From Sulfitobacter indolifex (GTDB taxonomy: Bacteria; Pseudomonadota; Alphaproteobacteria; Rhodobacterales; Rhodobacteraceae): 64,000 nt of DNA. The notes beneath the pieces were generated by a model. It saw only the letters and a list, made by a program, of their open reading frames with translations, was not told where the DNA came from and ran no database searches. Positions within the stretch are counted from its first letter, which is position 1. Every line of letters begins with the position of its first letter. The translations under genes and the position numbers were made by a program. The stretch spans positions 1,116,001 to 1,180,000 of the forward strand of contig NZ_CP084951.1 in assembly GCF_022788655.1 (NCBI RefSeq), written 5' to 3'. This document shows positions 1 through 10,017 of the stretch, one piece after another.

Positions 1-611
1 TTGGCTGGGGCGTGATGTATTTCGTTGCTGGCGCGCCGATGGTGCTGCTGGTCGGCATGGCAGGGCTGGTGGTTCTGGCAGGCACATTCGCCTACTCCAA
101 CTCCGAACACTTCGCGCGGCGTATTGACGGCTTTCTCAGCGTCGATGTCGACCCGACCACCCAGCTTGGCTATGCCACCAATGCCATCCGCGAGGGTGGG
201 CTGTTTGGCGTCGGCGTCGGCGAAGGCGAAGTGAAATGGTCGCTGCCCGACGCGCATACCGATTTTATCATTGCTGTCGCCGCCGAGGAATATGGCCTTA
301 TTCTGGTCGTCTGTATCATTGCTCTATATACTGTTGTGGTTGTCCGTTCGCTGCTGCGGTTGGTGCGCGAGCGTGACCCTTTCATCCGGCTGGCCGGAAC
401 CGGGCTGGCCTGCACATTCGGAGTACAGGCGATGATTAACATGGGTGTGGCAGTGCGGCTTTTGCCGGCAAAAGGCATGACCTTGCCCTTCGTCAGCTAC
501 GGCGGCTCTTCAGTGATTGCCAGCGGCATCGCCGTGGGCATGCTCTTGGCCTTTACCCGCTCACGCCCTCAGGGTGAGATCAGCGACATTCTAGGCCGGG
601 GCCGCCGCTGA
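1..611 (+). CDS. ftsW: Lipid II polymerase FtsW, 3' part (5' end outside window)
   Basis: SEDS-family glycan polymerase that works with a class B penicillin-binding protein to make septal peptidoglycan in the inner membrane. The open frame runs in from the window edge (first full codon at base 3), leaving about 202 C-terminal residues. Visible are several hydrophobic helices, the motif [11 protein letters not shown] in the large periplasmic loop followed by the DAHTDFI segment typical of FtsW/RodA, and the conserved C-terminal [14 protein letters not shown]. The position directly before murG favours FtsW over RodA. The stop overlaps the murG start (TGATG), so the two are probably translationally coupled. 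The N-terminal half cannot be judged here. Confidence 0.95.
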   Translation, partial: GWGVMYFVAGAPMVLLVGMAGLVVLAGTFAYSNSEHFARRIDGFLSVDVDPTTQLGYATNAIREGGLFGVGVGEGEVKWSLPDAHTDFIIAVAAEEYGLILVVCIIALYTVVVVRSLLRLVRERDPFIRLAGTGLACTFGVQAMINMGVAVRLLPAKGMTLPFVSYGGSSVIASGIAVGMLLAFTRSRPQGEISDILGRGRR

Positions 612-1735
612 TGGCCGCGCCACTGCTGATCATCGCCGCCGGGGGGACCGGTGGGCATATGTTTCCGGCACAGGCGCTGGCTGAGGTGATGTTGCAGCGT
701 GGTTGGCGGGTGAAACTCAGCACCGACGCGCGTGGGGCGCGCTATACGGGGGGCTTTCCAGAAGCGGTCGAAATTACCCAGATCAGCAGCGCCACCTTTG
801 CCCGTGGCGGGGTCGCTGCCAAGGCGCTGGTGCCCTTTCGTATCGCCTCTGGCGTGGTGCGCGCAGGGCTGAACATGCTGCGCGACCGGCCTTCAGTCGT
901 TGTGGGCTTTGGTGGCTATCCGTCGATCCCGGCCCTTGGCGCCGCTTGGGCGCTGCGGATGCCGCGGATGATTCATGAACAGAACGGTGTTCTGGGCCGC
1001 GTGAACGAGATTTTTGCCAAACGTGTGCATGCGGTGGCCTGCGGCATCTGGCCCACCAAGCTGCCCGAGGGCGTGCAGGGCTGGCATGTTGGCAACCCAG
1101 TGCGCGCGAGTGTCTTGGACCGTGCAGGGGCCGCCTATATCCCGCCCGGTGACTATCCAATGGAGGTGCTGGTGATGGGCGGCAGCCAAGGCGCGCGCAT
1201 CCTCAGTGACGTGGTGCCCCCGGCACTGGCCGCTTTGCCGATGAACATGATCCGCAACATCCGCGTCAGCCATCAGGCCCGCGACGAAGACGGTCAGCGG
1301 GTGGCAGATTACTATGCCGACTCTGGCATCAGCGCCGATGTGCGCCCCTTCTTTGACGACGTGCCGCGCCGCATGTCCGAAGCGCAGCTGGTGATCAGCC
1401 GCTCGGGCGCGTCGAGTGTGGCAGACCTGTCAATCATTGGACGGCCTTCGATCTTGATCCCCTTTGCCGCCGCAGCAGGGGACCATCAAACCGCCAATGC
1501 CCGTGGCTTGGTCGAGGCCGGAGCCGCGATCATGGTGCCTGAGCGTAAGGCGAACCCCGAAATCATGACCGAGCAAATCCTCGCGGTGTTGGAGATGCCC
1601 CAAGGGGCGTTGCAGATGTCGCGGGCCGCGCTTTCGGTCGGCAAACCGGATGCGGCTGAGACACTGGCTGATATGGTTGAACAGCTTGCATCCCACGGCA
1701 CGCTGACCCCCGCAGAAGAGGAATACCCCCAATGA
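611..1735 (+). CDS. murG: UDP-GlcNAc:undecaprenyl-PP-MurNAc-pentapeptide GlcNAc transferase
   Basis: MurG adds GlcNAc to lipid I to give lipid II on the inner face of the membrane. The 374 residues match the usual GT28 length. The N-terminal Rossmann domain opens with [16 protein letters not shown] (GGTGGH loop, residues about 10-15) and carries [11 protein letters not shown]. The C-terminal domain has the UDP-sugar region [14 protein letters not shown] near residue 190 and [11 protein letters not shown] near residue 265. The start overlaps the ftsW stop and the end overlaps the murC start (ATGA), which places it inside one transcript. Confidence 0.97.
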   Translation: MAAPLLIIAAGGTGGHMFPAQALAEVMLQRGWRVKLSTDARGARYTGGFPEAVEITQISSATFARGGVAAKALVPFRIASGVVRAGLNMLRDRPSVVVGFGGYPSIPALGAAWALRMPRMIHEQNGVLGRVNEIFAKRVHAVACGIWPTKLPEGVQGWHVGNPVRASVLDRAGAAYIPPGDYPMEVLVMGGSQGARILSDVVPPALAALPMNMIRNIRVSHQARDEDGQRVADYYADSGISADVRPFFDDVPRRMSEAQLVISRSGASSVADLSIIGRPSILIPFAAAAGDHQTANARGLVEAGAAIMVPERKANPEIMTEQILAVLEMPQGALQMSRAALSVGKPDAAETLADMVEQLASHGTLTPAEEEYPQ

Positions 1736-3150
1736 ACGCCGCCGCCACCAAGCTGCCGACCGATGTCGGCCCGATCCACTTCGTCGGTATCGGCGGCATC
1801 GGCATGTCCGGCATCGCCGAGGTGTTGTTGAACCACGGCTACAATGTGCAGGGGTCAGACCTGAAAACCACCAAAATCACCGTGCGGCTGGCTGAGTTGG
1901 GCGGGCGCATCTTTGAAGGCCAAGCGGCTGAGAACATCGAAGGGGCGGCGGTGATCGTGATCTCTTCGGCGATCAAGCCGGGCAATGCTGAGTTGGACGA
2001 GGCCCGCCGTCGTGGCTTGCCGGTGGTGCGCCGCGCCGAGATGTTGGCCGAGTTGATGCGCCTGAAATCCAACATCGCCGTGGCGGGCACCCATGGCAAA
2101 ACGACGACCACCACGCTGGTGGCCGAACTGCTCGTTGCGGGGGGCATTGACCCCACTGTGGTAAACGGCGGCATCATCCACGCCTATGGGTCCAACGCGC
2201 GGATGGGGCAGGGCGAATGGATGGTGGTTGAGGCCGATGAGAGCGACGGCACCTTTAATCGACTGCCCGCAACCATTGCGATCGTCACCAACATCGACCC
2301 CGAGCATATGGAGCATTGGGGTGATTTCGACACGCTACGGCAAGGCTTTCTGAACTTCGTGTCGAACATTCCTTTCTACGGTCTGGCCGTCTGTTGCACC
2401 GATCACCCCGAGGTGCAGTCTTTGGTGGGCAAGCTGACAGACCGCCGCGTCATGACCTATGGCTTTAATGCGCAGGCCGATGTCCGCGCGGTGGGGCTAC
2501 ATTACAAGGACGGCGTGGCGCATTTCGATGTGCATCTGCAGTCCGAGGACATGGTCATTGAAAACTGCGCCCTGCCGATGCCGGGCGATCACAACGTCTC
2601 GAACGCGCTGGCGGCAGTGACCGTGGCGCGGCACCTCGGCATGAAGCTTGAGCAGATCCGTGCCGCCTTGGGCAGTTTTGGCGGCGTTAACCGTCGCTTT
2701 ACCCGCGTGGGCGAAGTTGATGGGGTGACGGTCATTGATGACTATGGCCACCACCCGGTCGAAATCTCTGCCGTGCTTAAAGCTGCGCGGCAGGCCAGCA
2801 AGGGGCGTGTTATCGCAGTTCACCAGCCGCACCGCTATTCGCGTCTGAGCCATCACTTTGATGAGTTCTGCGCCTGTTTTAACGATGCCGATGTCGTGGG
2901 CATCACCGATGTCTACGCCGCGGGAGAAGAGCCGATCCCCGGTGCCGACCGCGATGGTCTGGTTGCGGGCCTCATCCAACACGGACACCGCCACGCCTAT
3001 GCGGTCGAGGATGCGGAGGCGTTAACCCAACTGGTCCTACGCGAGGCGCGACCGGGTGATATGGTCGTCTGCCTTGGGGCTGGTACGATCAGCGCATGGG
3101 CCAACGATCTGCCGGAGGCGCTGCGCGCCGCCAAAGAGGCCGCCGCGTGA
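1732..3150 (+). CDS. murC: UDP-N-acetylmuramate--L-alanine ligase
   Basis: Cytoplasmic ATP-dependent ligase that joins L-Ala to UDP-MurNAc, the first step of stem-peptide synthesis. The 472 residues are full length. The N-terminal UDP-binding domain has [15 protein letters not shown] (residues about 18-32), the central domain has the P-loop [17 protein letters not shown] near residue 120 and EADESDGTF, and the C-terminal domain has [10 protein letters not shown] near residue 345. The start sits on the murG stop (ATGA). The stop overlaps a GTG start for the following small gene. murD, murE and murF are not in the window and presumably lie upstream of ftsW. Confidence 0.97.
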   Translation: MNAAATKLPTDVGPIHFVGIGGIGMSGIAEVLLNHGYNVQGSDLKTTKITVRLAELGGRIFEGQAAENIEGAAVIVISSAIKPGNAELDEARRRGLPVVRRAEMLAELMRLKSNIAVAGTHGKTTTTTLVAELLVAGGIDPTVVNGGIIHAYGSNARMGQGEWMVVEADESDGTFNRLPATIAIVTNIDPEHMEHWGDFDTLRQGFLNFVSNIPFYGLAVCCTDHPEVQSLVGKLTDRRVMTYGFNAQADVRAVGLHYKDGVAHFDVHLQSEDMVIENCALPMPGDHNVSNALAAVTVARHLGMKLEQIRAALGSFGGVNRRFTRVGEVDGVTVIDDYGHHPVEISAVLKAARQASKGRVIAVHQPHRYSRLSHHFDEFCACFNDADVVGITDVYAAGEEPIPGADRDGLVAGLIQHGHRHAYAVEDAEALTQLVLREARPGDMVVCLGAGTISAWANDLPEALRAAKEAAA

Positions 3151-3398
3151 CGTTGGTCTGGCTGTCGATCCTCTGGGTCTTCGCCGCCGTGACCGTGGCC
3201 ATGCTGCCTCTGCGTTCCCAGTATCTGCCGGGGGTGATGTTGCTGATCGCAGCCCCGGCTTTGATCATCGCCATCGGAATGACCTATTCATGGGCCTTGG
3301 CGATGCTGGCGCTTTTGGCGTTCCTGTCAATGTTTCGTAATCCGCTGCGCTATCTTTGGGCGCGGTTGCGGGGCCGGAAGCCGGAGCTGCCGAAATGA
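3147..3398 (+). CDS. Small membrane protein, DUF2484-like (first of two)
   Basis: An 83-residue, strongly hydrophobic protein with about three membrane segments and a basic C-terminus ([13 protein letters not shown]). I start it at GTG 3147, whose GTGA overlaps the murC stop. An open frame extends upstream to 3096 but would lie inside murC. It resembles the DUF2484 family that I recall from the murC-murB interval of Rhodobacteraceae, and also resembles the next gene, with parallel stretches such as [18 protein letters not shown] here and MTPSKDFHWRSAYMLIAAG there. The tight coupling suggests a role linked to envelope synthesis or division, but no function is known to me. Confidence 0.75.
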   Translation: MTLVWLSILWVFAAVTVAMLPLRSQYLPGVMLLIAAPALIIAIGMTYSWALAMLALLAFLSMFRNPLRYLWARLRGRKPELPK

Positions 3399-3661
3399 GC
3401 CTTTCTCTCATCCTCGCCTGTTTTTGGTTCGTGATTGCGAATGTTCTGGCCATGACGCCGAGCAAGGATTTTCACTGGCGCAGCGCCTATATGCTGATCG
3501 CAGCCGGCATTCCAATCGTTGGCTTTGTCACCGCGCAGCATGGTCCGTGGCTGGGCCTGTTGGTGCTGGCGGGGGGCTGTTCGGTGCTGCGTTGGCCCGT
3601 GATCTATTTCGCGCGCTGGTTGCGCCGTGGCGCAGGGCGGGTCAAAGGGCCGGCAGAATGA
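3395..3661 (+). CDS. Small membrane protein, DUF2484-like (second of two)
   Basis: An 88-residue protein with two to three hydrophobic segments and a basic tail (ARWLRRGAGRVKG). The ATG at 3395 overlaps the stop of the previous gene (ATGA), and its own stop overlaps the ATG of the next gene. It is probably a divergent tandem copy of the preceding DUF2484-like protein, judged from shared size, topology and aligned charged positions. It has no signal peptide separable from the first helix and no catalytic motif. Function unknown. The location inside the murC-murB interval is the only functional clue. Confidence 0.75.
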   Translation: MSLSLILACFWFVIANVLAMTPSKDFHWRSAYMLIAAGIPIVGFVTAQHGPWLGLLVLAGGCSVLRWPVIYFARWLRRGAGRVKGPAE

Positions 3662-3957
3662 CCCTCACGCCCACGCTTGTCGCGCTGTTGGCTGTTTTCG
3701 CACTTTGGCTGATCGCATGTATCTGGACCGGCTTTCGCGCGCGTGTGCTGTGGTTCTTTGTCGTGTTGGCCGTTGGTCTGTCACTCAACGCCATTTGGAT
3801 GGTGTTTGGGCTGAATGCGCGGGTGTTTGAGCCGCATGCGCTTTTGGCGCAGGTCTCGGTCCTGCTCTACGCCGTGGGCGGATTTGGGCTGGGCTGGCTG
3901 GCGGGCCGCGTGACCAAACGCTGGCGCGAAAGCCGTGTTGATGATCCGCGCTCTTGA
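3658..3957 (+). CDS. Small integral membrane protein of the murC-murB interval
   Basis: A 99-residue protein with three hydrophobic stretches (residues about 4-25, 30-50 and 62-85) and a charged C-terminus (KRWRESRVDDPRS). The ATG at 3658 overlaps the preceding stop (ATGA), continuing the coupled chain that began at ftsW. I do not recognise the family with certainty. It differs from the two DUF2484-like genes in length and spacing of helices. It is followed by 39 bases and then murB, the first real gap in the cluster, which may hold a separate ribosome-binding site. Confidence 0.72.
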   Translation: MTLTPTLVALLAVFALWLIACIWTGFRARVLWFFVVLAVGLSLNAIWMVFGLNARVFEPHALLAQVSVLLYAVGGFGLGWLAGRVTKRWRESRVDDPRS

Positions 3958-3996
3958 TGGTTTGCTCTGTCGTGGAAATGAGCTAAGTCCCGCGCC

Positions 3997-4944
3997 ATGA
4001 ATACGCTGAATATCCCCGACCTGCGCGGCAGGCTGACCCCGAACCGCGATCTGAGCGACCTGACATGGCTGCGCGTTGGCGGCCCTGCGGATTATCTGTT
4101 CCAACCTGCCGATATTGAGGATCTGTGCCTCTTCATGCGCCGTTTGCCGCAAGCGGTGTCGGTTTTCCCGATGGGGGTGGGCAGCAATTTGATCGTGCGC
4201 GACGGCGGGCTTCGGGCTGTGGTGATCCGGTTGGGCCGTGGCTTCAACGGGATCGAGATTGAGGATGATCGGGTGACCGCAGGGGCGGCAGCGCTGGATG
4301 CCCATGTGGCGCGCAAAGCAGCTGACGCGGGGCTGGACCTCACTTTTTTACGCACCATCCCCGGCAGCATCGGCGGAGCATTGCGCATGAATGCAGGCTG
4401 TTATGGCACCTACACGGCGGATCATTTCGTCTCGGCTCAGGCCGTGACCCGCGCGGGCGAGGTGGTAACCCTCACCGCCGATGACCTCAATTTCCGCTAT
4501 CGGCAGTCTGATCTGTCGCCCGGCGCGGTGCTGATCGGCGCGACTTTTGCACCGCCCAAGGGGGAGCCCGAGGCGCTGCATGCGCGGATGGAAGAGCAGC
4601 TCGCCAAACGCGATGAGACCCAACCCACTAAGGACCGTAGCGCCGGATCGACCTTCCGTAATCCGGCGGGGTTCTCCTCGACCGGGAAGGCAGATGATGT
4701 GCACGACCTAAAGGCGTGGAAGGTGATCGACGACGCCGGAATGCGCGGGGCCACCGTTGGCGGCGCACAGATGAGCCCGAAACACTCCAACTTCCTCATC
4801 AACACCGGAGACGCCACCGCCAATGATCTCGAAACCTTAGGCGAAGAGGTGCGAAAAAAGGTTTACGCTTTAAGCGGTATAGGGCTAGAATGGGAAATTA
4901 TGCGCATCGGTGAAAAATTGGGTGATCCGGTGTCGCAGGGCTGA
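3997..4944 (+). CDS. murB: UDP-N-acetylenolpyruvoylglucosamine reductase
   Basis: FAD enzyme that reduces UDP-GlcNAc-enolpyruvate to UDP-MurNAc with NADPH. At 315 residues it is of the short form. Visible are [15 protein letters not shown] (residues about 28-42), the FAD-binding [14 protein letters not shown] near residue 60, [14 protein letters not shown] near residue 130, the serine loop SAGSTFRNP near residue 215, and the C-terminal [14 protein letters not shown]. The last part before the stop is more A+T-rich than the rest. A gap of 83 bases separates it from the chosen ddl start. Confidence 0.96.
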   Translation: MNTLNIPDLRGRLTPNRDLSDLTWLRVGGPADYLFQPADIEDLCLFMRRLPQAVSVFPMGVGSNLIVRDGGLRAVVIRLGRGFNGIEIEDDRVTAGAAALDAHVARKAADAGLDLTFLRTIPGSIGGALRMNAGCYGTYTADHFVSAQAVTRAGEVVTLTADDLNFRYRQSDLSPGAVLIGATFAPPKGEPEALHARMEEQLAKRDETQPTKDRSAGSTFRNPAGFSSTGKADDVHDLKAWKVIDDAGMRGATVGGAQMSPKHSNFLINTGDATANDLETLGEEVRKKVYALSGIGLEWEIMRIGEKLGDPVSQG

Positions 4945-5014
4945 GGCTTTGGCTGGCAGCTAAGTGACGGCAAACAAAGATAACAATGATAGGGGCCGCA
5001 AACGGCCCGAGGCG

Positions 5015-5020
5015 AAGAGG
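5015..5020 (+). promoter_or_regulatory. Ribosome-binding site deciding the ddl start
   Basis: AAGAGG ends seven bases before GTG 5028. No comparable site precedes the in-frame ATG at 4986, so the GTG is preferred as the ddl start. Confidence 0.55.
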
Positions 5021-5027
5021 CACTTTG

Positions 5028-5951
5028 GTGGGTAAGTCGAGCGGACAGACCCCGACAGTGGCGGTATTAATGGGCGGCCCCTCGGCTGAGCGTGAGGTGT
5101 CCTTGTCCAGTGGGCGTGCATGCGCCGCTGCCTTGCGGGAACATGGCGGATATAACGTGATCGAGGTCGAAGCCGACCGCGACCTCGCTGCTGTTTTGAC
5201 CGACCTCAAGCCCTATGCCGTTTTGAATTGTCTGCATGGTCGTTGGGGCGAAGATGGCAGTGTGCAGGGGCTGCTTGAGTGGCTCCATATCCCTTACACG
5301 CATTCTGGTGTGCTGGCTTCGGCGCTGGCAATGGACAAGCAACGCTCCAAGGATGTGTTCCGCCACGCGGGGCTGCCGGTGCTGGAAAGCATCATCGCGC
5401 CCAAAGCCGATGTCATGGCAAGCCATGTGATGGCGCCGCCCTATGTGGTCAAACCCAATAACGAAGGCTCCTCGGTCGGCGTTTATTTGGTGGCCGAGGA
5501 AAACAACGGCCCGCCGCAACTCTCGGAAGATATGCCTGCCGAGGTGATGGTTGAAACCTTCGCGCCGGGGCGCGAGCTGACCACCACCGTTATGGGCGAC
5601 CGCGCGCTGGGGGTAACGGATATCATCACCACCGGTTGGTACGACTACGACGCAAAGTATAAGCCCGGCGGCTCGCGCCATGTGGTGCCCGCCGATTTGC
5701 CGCAAGAGATTACCGACCTGTGTTTCGACTATGCCCGCCGCGCCCATGAGGCGCTTGGCTGCAAGGGCGTCAGCCGGACCGATTTCCGCTGGGACGCGGC
5801 GCGGGGTGCCGAGGGGTTGATCCTGCTTGAGACCAACACCCAGCCCGGCATGACGGCCACCTCGCTTTCGCCTGAACAGGCCGTCGCCTGCGGCATTTCA
5901 TTCCCTGAGCTATGCGCTTGGATGGTGGAGGATGCATCATGCGATCGCTGA
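5028..5951 (+). CDS. ddl: D-alanine--D-alanine ligase (Ddl/DdlB)
   Basis: ATP-grasp enzyme that makes D-Ala-D-Ala for the MurNAc pentapeptide. With the GTG start at 5028 the protein has 307 residues, the usual DdlB size. Key segments are VLMGGPSAEREVSLSSG near the N-terminus (with the substrate-binding Glu), LHGRWGEDGSVQG, the lysine-bearing PYVVKPNNEGSSVGV near residue 140, and LLETNTQPGMTATSLSPEQA near residue 265. The stop codon lies 13 bases inside ftsQ. The upstream ATG 4986 would add 14 basic, poorly conserved residues and is less likely. Confidence 0.95.
   Translation: MGKSSGQTPTVAVLMGGPSAEREVSLSSGRACAAALREHGGYNVIEVEADRDLAAVLTDLKPYAVLNCLHGRWGEDGSVQGLLEWLHIPYTHSGVLASALAMDKQRSKDVFRHAGLPVLESIIAPKADVMASHVMAPPYVVKPNNEGSSVGVYLVAEENNGPPQLSEDMPAEVMVETFAPGRELTTTVMGDRALGVTDIITTGWYDYDAKYKPGGSRHVVPADLPQEITDLCFDYARRAHEALGCKGVSRTDFRWDAARGAEGLILLETNTQPGMTATSLSPEQAVACGISFPELCAWMVEDASCDR
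5927..5931 (+). promoter_or_regulatory. Ribosome-binding site deciding the ftsQ start
   Basis: GGAGG lies seven bases before ATG 5939, within the ddl reading frame. It favours this ATG over the in-frame ATG at 5912. Confidence 0.6.
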
Positions 5952-6820
5952 TCCGCCGCCGCCCTGAAACAGGCAAGGCCGATCCCGCCCCATCGCGGTG
6001 GTCGTGGCGCATGCAGCGGCTGATGCTGACGCCGGGCTTTCGCTTTGCTTTGCGCGTGGGGCTGCCCTTCACGCTAAGCCTGCTGGTCGGCACGATCTAT
6101 ATGGCGGATGAAGAGCGGCGCGGCACCGTGGTGCAGGCCATCGCCGACGTGCGCTCAAGCATCCAAGAGCGGCCCGAGTTCATGGTCAAGCTGATGGCCA
6201 TCGATGGCGGCAGCGATATGCTGTCGACGGAAATTCGCACGGCTGTGCCGCTGGAGTTCCCGCTCTCGTCCTTTGACCTTGATCTGCCGCAAATCCGCGA
6301 AAAAATCACCGATCTCGACGGGGTCAAACAGGCCAATGTCCGCATCCGCCCTGGTGGCGTGTTGCAAATCGACGTCACGCCGCGTGTGCCCGTGGCCGTC
6401 TGGCGCGATGAGACGGGGCTGGCGCTGGTGGACAATACCGGCGCGCATGTGGCACGGATTAACGCGCGCCGCGACCATGCCGATCTGCCCTTGATCGCCG
6501 GGGCGGGGGCCGCCAAAGAGGTGCCCGAAGCGCTCAAGCTGATCGCCGCAGCCAATGTACTGGGCGACCGTTTGCGCGGCTTGGTCCGTGTTGGTGGCCG
6601 CCGTTGGGATGTGGTGCTGGACCGCGATCAGACGATCATGTTGCCCGAAGAAAACGCGCTGCAAGCGCTGGAACGGGTGATCGCGCTGGAAGGCGCACAA
6701 GAAGTCCTTACGCGGGATGTGGCGCGTGTGGACATGAGGTTGGCGGCAAGACCGACCGTAAGAATGAACGAAGATGCCACCCGCGAATGGTGGCACATCA
6801 GGCAGCTTTCCGGCCAGTAA
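5939..6820 (+). CDS. ftsQ: Cell division protein FtsQ
   Basis: Bitopic inner-membrane divisome protein (partner of FtsB/FtsL) that links early and late division proteins. With the ATG at 5939 it has 293 residues: a basic cytoplasmic tail of about 30, one membrane helix (FALRVGLPFTLSLLVGTIYM, about 35-55), then the POTRA domain (FPLSSFDLDLPQIREKI through VPVAVW) and the C-terminal beta domain. It overlaps the ddl stop by 13 bases and is followed after 30 bases by ftsA. The order ddl-ftsQ-ftsA-ftsZ is the classical one. Confidence 0.94.
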   Translation: MRSLIRRRPETGKADPAPSRWSWRMQRLMLTPGFRFALRVGLPFTLSLLVGTIYMADEERRGTVVQAIADVRSSIQERPEFMVKLMAIDGGSDMLSTEIRTAVPLEFPLSSFDLDLPQIREKITDLDGVKQANVRIRPGGVLQIDVTPRVPVAVWRDETGLALVDNTGAHVARINARRDHADLPLIAGAGAAKEVPEALKLIAAANVLGDRLRGLVRVGGRRWDVVLDRDQTIMLPEENALQALERVIALEGAQEVLTRDVARVDMRLAARPTVRMNEDATREWWHIRQLSGQ

Positions 6821-6850
6821 GATGGCCATTGGAATCGGGACAGTAACGAA

Positions 6851-8185
6851 ATGATGGACCTATACGACAGTCAGCGTTCGATGCGGCACATGCGCAAAAT
6901 GGCGATCCAACGTGGGGTGGTTGCCATTCTGGATGTTGGCAGCTCCAAAATTGCCTGTCTGGTGTTGCGTTTTGACGGCATTACCCATGACGGAGAGAAC
7001 GGTGACATCGGCTCACTGGCCGGGCAGTCGGGCTTCCGGGTCATCGGGGCTGCGACCACCCGCTCGCGTGGGGTTCGATTTGGCGAGATTTGCGCCATGG
7101 GCGAGACCGAGCGTGCGATCCGTACCGCGCTTCAGGCCGCACAGAAAATGGCCGGTATCCGCGTCGATCACGTCATCGCCTGTTTCTCGGGCGGGGAGCC
7201 GCGCAGCTATGGCTTGGATGCGCAAGTCGAACTTGAAGGGCAGTCGGTTTCCGAACAGGACGTGGCGCGCGTCCTTGCGGATTGCGATGTGCCTGAGTAC
7301 GGCGAGGGCCGCGAGGTGCTGCACGCACAACCGGTGAACTTTGCGCTGGATCACCGCAGCGGTCTGGCCGATCCGCGTGGCCAGTTGGGCAACAGCCTGT
7401 CGGTGGACATGCATATGCTGACCGTCGATGCTGATACGGTGCAGCATCTGGCGCATTGCATCAAACGCTGCGATCTTGAATTGGCAGGCATTGCGTCTTC
7501 CTCCTATGCCTCGGGTATCTCGGCACTGGTTGAGGACGAGCAGGAACTCGGCGCGGCCTGTATCGACTTTGGCGGTGGCACCACCGGCGTGTCGATCTTC
7601 ATCAAGAAACACATGATCTATGCCGATACCGTCCGTATGGGCGGCGATCACGTTACCTCGGACATCTCCATGGGTCTGCAAGTGCCGATGGCCAATGCCG
7701 AGCGGATCAAGACCTTCTACGGCGGCGTGCATGCGACGGGCATGGACGACCGCGACATGATCGAGATTGGCGGCGAGACGGGCGACTATGAGCACGACCG
7801 CCGTACCGCCAGCCGGGCTGAATTGATCGGCATTATGCGCCCGCGCGTTGAAGAGATCCTAGAAGAAGTCCGCGTTCGGCTGGATGCTGCCGGTTTCGAC
7901 CACCTGCCAAGCCAACAGATTGTACTTACTGGCGCAGGCAGCCAGATACCGGGGCTTGATGGGCTTGCCAGCAAGATCCTTGGCCAGCAGGTCCGTCTGG
8001 GCCGTCCGCTGCGCGTGCATGGGCTGCCACAGGCGGCGACGGGGCCGGGCTTTGCCAGCTCGGTGGGCCTCGCGCTCTTTGCGGCGCACCCACAGGACGA
8101 GTGGTGGGATTTCGACATCCCCGCCGACCGCTACCCGTCCCGGTCGCTCAAACGCGCCGTCAAATGGTTCAGAGACAACTGGTGA
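6851..8185 (+). CDS. ftsA: Cell division protein FtsA, actin-like membrane anchor of FtsZ
   Basis: FtsA tethers FtsZ filaments to the inner membrane and recruits later divisome proteins. The 444 residues contain the actin-fold phosphate-1 loop VAILDVGSSKIACLVL (residues about 23-38), phosphate-2 IDFGGGTTGVSIF near residue 235, and adenosine loop IVLTGAGSQIPGL near residue 360. The C-terminus RSLKRAVKWFRDNW is the amphipathic membrane-targeting helix. There are two adjacent ATG codons at 6851 and 6854 and either could be used. About 20 extra residues precede the fold. A 173-base gap follows before ftsZ. Confidence 0.96.
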   Translation: MMDLYDSQRSMRHMRKMAIQRGVVAILDVGSSKIACLVLRFDGITHDGENGDIGSLAGQSGFRVIGAATTRSRGVRFGEICAMGETERAIRTALQAAQKMAGIRVDHVIACFSGGEPRSYGLDAQVELEGQSVSEQDVARVLADCDVPEYGEGREVLHAQPVNFALDHRSGLADPRGQLGNSLSVDMHMLTVDADTVQHLAHCIKRCDLELAGIASSSYASGISALVEDEQELGAACIDFGGGTTGVSIFIKKHMIYADTVRMGGDHVTSDISMGLQVPMANAERIKTFYGGVHATGMDDRDMIEIGGETGDYEHDRRTASRAELIGIMRPRVEEILEEVRVRLDAAGFDHLPSQQIVLTGAGSQIPGLDGLASKILGQQVRLGRPLRVHGLPQAATGPGFASSVGLALFAAHPQDEWWDFDIPADRYPSRSLKRAVKWFRDNW

Positions 8186-8358
8186 CCGCAATATCGGGTG
8201 GCTGACCCGAGATAAGGCGGAAACTGGCAAGATTTTGCCCATATTTAGCGTCAAAACGATGTTTTTTAGGTGACGATCCGGCCCTAGCCCGATAGGGTCG
8301 GGTAAATTTGGTCGAAAAACTCCCGCAGAACGCGGATAACTGGACAGGCGGACAGCAC
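8186..8358 (+). promoter_or_regulatory. ftsA-ftsZ intergenic region, probable ftsZ promoter/leader
   Basis: This is the longest gap in the ftsW-ftsZ run, 173 bases, with A+T-rich stretches around 8225-8275. An ftsZ-specific promoter is expected here from other bacteria, but I cannot point to a clear -35/-10 pair. A TTG at 8308 opens the ftsZ frame but lacks a ribosome site, while AGGCGGA at 8346-8352 sits well for the ATG at 8359. Confidence 0.4.
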
Positions 8359-9969
8359 ATGACACTCAACCTTTCAATGCCAGGACAAGATGATCTGAAA
8401 CCCCGTATCACCGTCTTCGGTGTTGGCGGGGCAGGCGGCAACGCGGTCAACAACATGATCGAAAAGCAGCTGGACGGCGTTGATTTTGTTGTGGCCAACA
8501 CTGACGCTCAGGCGCTGCAGCAGGCACAGGCCGAAAACCGCGTCCAGCTGGGCATCAAAGTGACCGAAGGTCTGGGCGCGGGCGCCCGTGCCAGCGTCGG
8601 CGCTGCCGCTGCCGAAGAGAGCATTGAGCAAATCGTTGACCACCTTGCTGGCGCACATATGTGCTTCATCACTGCTGGCATGGGCGGCGGCACCGGTACT
8701 GGTGCGGCTCCGATCATCGCCCAAGCCGCGCGTGAGCTTGGTGTGCTGACCGTTGGTGTCGTGACCAAGCCTTTCCAGTTTGAGGGCGCCAAGCGCATGC
8801 GTCAGGCCGAAGAAGGCGTTGAGACGCTGCAAAAGGTCGTCGACACGCTGATCATCATCCCCAACCAGAACCTCTTCCGTCTGGCCAACGAAAAGACCAC
8901 CTTCACCGAAGCCTTCTCGCTTGCCGATGACGTGCTGTATCAAGGTGTGAAGGGCGTGACCGACCTGATGGTCCGTCCGGGCCTAATCAACCTCGACTTT
9001 GCTGACGTTCGCGCCGTGATGGACGAGATGGGCAAGGCGATGATGGGCACAGGCGAGGCTGAGGGCGAAGATCGCGCGATCCAAGCCGCCGAGAAGGCCA
9101 TCGCCAACCCGCTGCTGGACGAAATCAGCCTGCGCGGCGCCAAGGGTGTTCTCATCAACATCACCGGTGGCCACGACCTCACGCTGTTTGAACTGGACGA
9201 AGCGGCCAACCGCATCCGTGAAGAAGTCGACCCCGAAGCAAACATCATCGTTGGCTCCACGCTGGACGAAAGCCTTGGTGGCCTGATGCGCGTCAGCGTT
9301 GTCGCCACCGGCATCGACGCCACCGACGTGAACACCGAAATGCCAGTTCCGCGCCGCTCCATGAGCCAGCCGCTGCGCCAGAACGTGTCGGTTGACGATG
9401 TTGCACAGGTTTCCGCCGCGCAGGCACCTGTCGCCGCTCCGGTTGCTGCGGAAATGAAGCAGGAAGTTGAGCAAGCCGCTCTGTTCCAAGACCTTCAGCC
9501 GACACAGCGTGAGCAAGACCGCTACGAAGAAGAGAGCGTTGTCGAAGATGATGACGGTCTGCCTGCTCCGGCCTACCAGCCCGAAGTTGCCGCATTCGAG
9601 CCGCGTCAGGAAGAAACGATCGAAGCCCAGCCTGAAGCCTTCGTTGCACCGCGCGCGCCGACACCCGGCACGCCATCCCCCGAAGCACTGGCCCGTCTGC
9701 GCGCCGCTGCCCAAAAGGCCGCCCCTGAGCAGCACCGTCAGGCCCAGCAGCAGCAGGGTGAGCAGGGCGACAAAGGTCGCTTTGGCATCAACTCTTTGAT
9801 CAACCGGATGACCGGCCACGCCGAAGGCGAAGCACAGCCGCGCCCTGCGCGTCAGCAGCCTCCGGTGCAGACTCGCGCTTCTGCAGCTGCACCGCAGCCG
9901 CAAGAAAACAACGATCCCGATCAAGAGCGCATCGAAATCCCCGCGTTCCTGCGCCGTCAGGCCAATTGA
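8359..9969 (+). CDS. ftsZ: Cell division protein FtsZ
   Basis: Tubulin-like GTPase that forms the Z ring. I start at ATG 8359 (536 residues). The GTPase domain has [16 protein letters not shown] (residues about 18-33), the tubulin signature [10 protein letters not shown] near residue 110, and the T7 loop with NLDFADVR near residue 210. Residues about 320-525 form a long low-complexity linker rich in Gln, Pro, Ala and Glu, as in other alphaproteobacteria, and the protein ends with the conserved partner-binding tail [14 protein letters not shown] terminator follows 22 bases after the stop, so this is the end of the division transcript. Confidence 0.97.
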   Translation: MTLNLSMPGQDDLKPRITVFGVGGAGGNAVNNMIEKQLDGVDFVVANTDAQALQQAQAENRVQLGIKVTEGLGAGARASVGAAAAEESIEQIVDHLAGAHMCFITAGMGGGTGTGAAPIIAQAARELGVLTVGVVTKPFQFEGAKRMRQAEEGVETLQKVVDTLIIIPNQNLFRLANEKTTFTEAFSLADDVLYQGVKGVTDLMVRPGLINLDFADVRAVMDEMGKAMMGTGEAEGEDRAIQAAEKAIANPLLDEISLRGAKGVLINITGGHDLTLFELDEAANRIREEVDPEANIIVGSTLDESLGGLMRVSVVATGIDATDVNTEMPVPRRSMSQPLRQNVSVDDVAQVSAAQAPVAAPVAAEMKQEVEQAALFQDLQPTQREQDRYEEESVVEDDDGLPAPAYQPEVAAFEPRQEETIEAQPEAFVAPRAPTPGTPSPEALARLRAAAQKAAPEQHRQAQQQQGEQGDKGRFGINSLINRMTGHAEGEAQPRPARQQPPVQTRASAAAPQPQENNDPDQERIEIPAFLRRQAN

Positions 9970-9991
9970 TCCGATCACGATAGTGAACGAC

Positions 9992-10017
9992 AGGGTCGCC
10001 TTAGGGCGGCCCTTTTT
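9992..10017 (+). terminator. Rho-independent terminator after ftsZ
   Basis: A nine-pair stem (AGGGTCGCC with GGCGGCCCT, one G-T pair, loop TTAG) is followed by a run of five T. It closes the division cluster ahead of lpxC. Confidence 0.85.

Noticed and set aside
8983..9978. Open frame of 331 codons opposite ftsZ
   Set aside because: It mirrors the FtsZ coding region and its linker and has no ribosome site or family signature.
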